Origin: Lineus longissimus
Taxonomy: Eukaryota; Nemertea; Pilidiophora; Heteronemertea; Lineidae
Direction: 5' to 3'
Assembly (NCBI RefSeq): GCF_910592395.1
Contig: NC_088316.1
Coordinates: forward strand, 6,820,001 to 6,884,000
DNA length: 64,000 nucleotides
Below are positions 63,023 to 64,000 of this stretch, piece by piece. The notes beneath the pieces are model-generated. The model worked only from the letters and a program-made list of their open reading frames with translations, ran no database searches and had not been told where the DNA came from. The position numbers were made by a program, and so were the translations under genes. Positions within the stretch are counted from its first letter, which is position 1, and every line of letters begins with the position of its first letter.

Positions 63023-63582
63023 TGTATTTGTCAAATTGACCGACTAATGTCTGTTAGTTCTTAGTTCATTCTCTTCGAAGACAATCAAAAGGCAACCTAA
63101 AGGTCTTTGAAAGCACATTTTGGATGATTTAGTCAGAAAAGGTGTATAGGAGGGATATATCCGAAATGTGCTTTCAATGACCTATAGGCCTAAACGCTTT
63201 TTTTCTGTTTATCTGTTATTTTTATTTCGAGCACTGCTAATGCCGCAAGTACCACGGCGCGAGATAAAACGAGATTGCAAGAAACGTCGTCCCTAAGATC
63301 CATAAGCCAGGCAAAAAGAAGCTAGGTGCTTTTTGTCTAGTGTAATGGCACCCAGGGTGCTTATTGTCCAGTCGATCTCGAACCTGGGTACCATTTGTCG
63401 GCACCCAGGACGACATCCACCCTTTCAGCAATACTTAGATAGCTTCATGAATAACACTTAGGGTTCCCTAACCTTTCACGTAAGTTCACCCTATGAGTGC
63501 TCTTAGAGTGATCTAAGATCGGAAATCTAAGAGTGCTTTGTGAATCAGGCAAGGTCCTCTCTGAACCCAAACGGAGTGCTAC
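63023..63582. other. Spacer
   Basis: No gene or recognised repeat. The short unit TGCTTTCAATGACC / GGTCTTTGAAAGCAC (63098-63185) is an imperfect inverted pair. Confidence 0.4.
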
Positions 63583-63897
63583 TATCCCTCACGACAATTC
63601 TAGGAAATGCAGATTTTAGAAATTACAGCTATGCGCGCCACGAATATGGGCGGTTATTGCCGCAAATATTCACCAACGCGCGAGGGAAAGCAAGTGACTC
63701 CTAGAAGCCGATGAAGCGTATGGTTCGTGGCGCGTATAGCTGTAATTTCTAAAATCTGCATTTCCTAGAATCGTCGTGAGGGATAGATACCGCGAGCTCT
63801 AGAATCCGCACGTTCTAGAACCGTGAGCGATAGATCTCGTGAGGGATAGAAGTTCCAAAGTAATCCGTTATGTGGCGCCACTATCTCGTTCAAACCA
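63583..63897. mobile_element. Fold-back MITE, partial copy
   Basis: Matches 59985-60345 of the 510-bp MITE: arm TATCCCTCACGACAATTCTA, loop from TATGGGCGGTTATTGCCGCA, and the return arm to CGTTATGTGGCGCCACTATC. The left end is missing and the right end is cut off at the LINE fragment. Confidence 0.8.
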
Positions 63898-64000
63898 CCC
63901 GAGACTGGAACAAACTCCCTGAGCATGTCGTCAGAGCAGAAGATACCAAGCTTCAAGACGCTCCTTAAAGATCACATGACGACAACTCCAAACCCAGACT
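63898..64000 (+). mobile_element. Non-LTR retrotransposon, extreme 3' coding fragment
   Basis: Reads CR1/L2-type RT end: TRDWNKLPEHVVRAEDTK, then in a shifted frame FKTLLKDHMTTTPNPD. The pattern W-N-x-L-P-x-x-V followed by F-K is the usual carboxyl end of CR1-like ORF2. Continues beyond the window. Confidence 0.6.

Overview
This is 64 kb of animal nuclear DNA, and most of it is transposable elements. Spliced introns, tRNA-derived SINEs, BEL/Pao and Ty3/gypsy LTR elements, CR1-like LINEs, PIF/Harbinger, pogo and THAP genes and large fold-back MITEs together point to a marine invertebrate metazoan. The sequence alone does not fix the phylum. Nothing bacterial or viral in layout was seen.

Layout. 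1-2.0 kb: decayed BEL/Pao relic. 2.9-11.1 kb: CR1-like LINE on the minus strand, split by a 4.3-kb Harbinger transposon (4889-9164). 12.1-32.1 kb: a minus-strand host gene whose exons (31964-32098, 23151-23268, 18551-18901, 12639-12744, 12429-12550, 12157-12342) join in phase by my reading. Its introns are filled by an interspersed repeat built of ~300-bp monomers and ending in a (GAC)n tract, here called the GAC-tail family. Most monomers carry an AGGTCA half-site cluster and about 150 bp further on a CTCF-core-like motif. A 422-bp tandem duplication copies the 106-nt exon of this gene. 32.7-38.7 kb: a decayed THAP-domain gene on the plus strand whose intron holds an apparently intact two-gene Harbinger element (33706-37848). 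38.8-40.5 kb: pogo-type transposase. 42.0-47.5 kb: Ty3/gypsy element with matching 5-bp target duplications, itself hit by a 945-bp MITE. 47.6-48.2 kb: probable first exon of another host gene on the minus strand.

49.4-59.3 kb: two copies of a 443-bp MITE flank a unit in which a complete BEL/Pao element (185-bp LTRs, 5-bp TSD, PPT, candidate PBS) is inserted. The MITE target duplications are swapped between copies, a signature of composite transposition or circle integration. 59.3-63.9 kb: nested near-perfect inverted repeats with a LINE inserted in one arm. The last ~100 bp is the 3' end of another LINE.

The elements interrupt each other, so an order can be read. Harbinger-1 came after the CR1-like LINE. 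A young GAC-tail copy came after an older GAC-tail copy. The TA-flanked GC-rich insert and the BEL element both came after the 443-bp MITE. The terminal LINE came after the fold-back element. The only genes likely to belong to the host are the 12-32 kb gene, the exon at 47.6-48.2 kb and perhaps the THAP gene.
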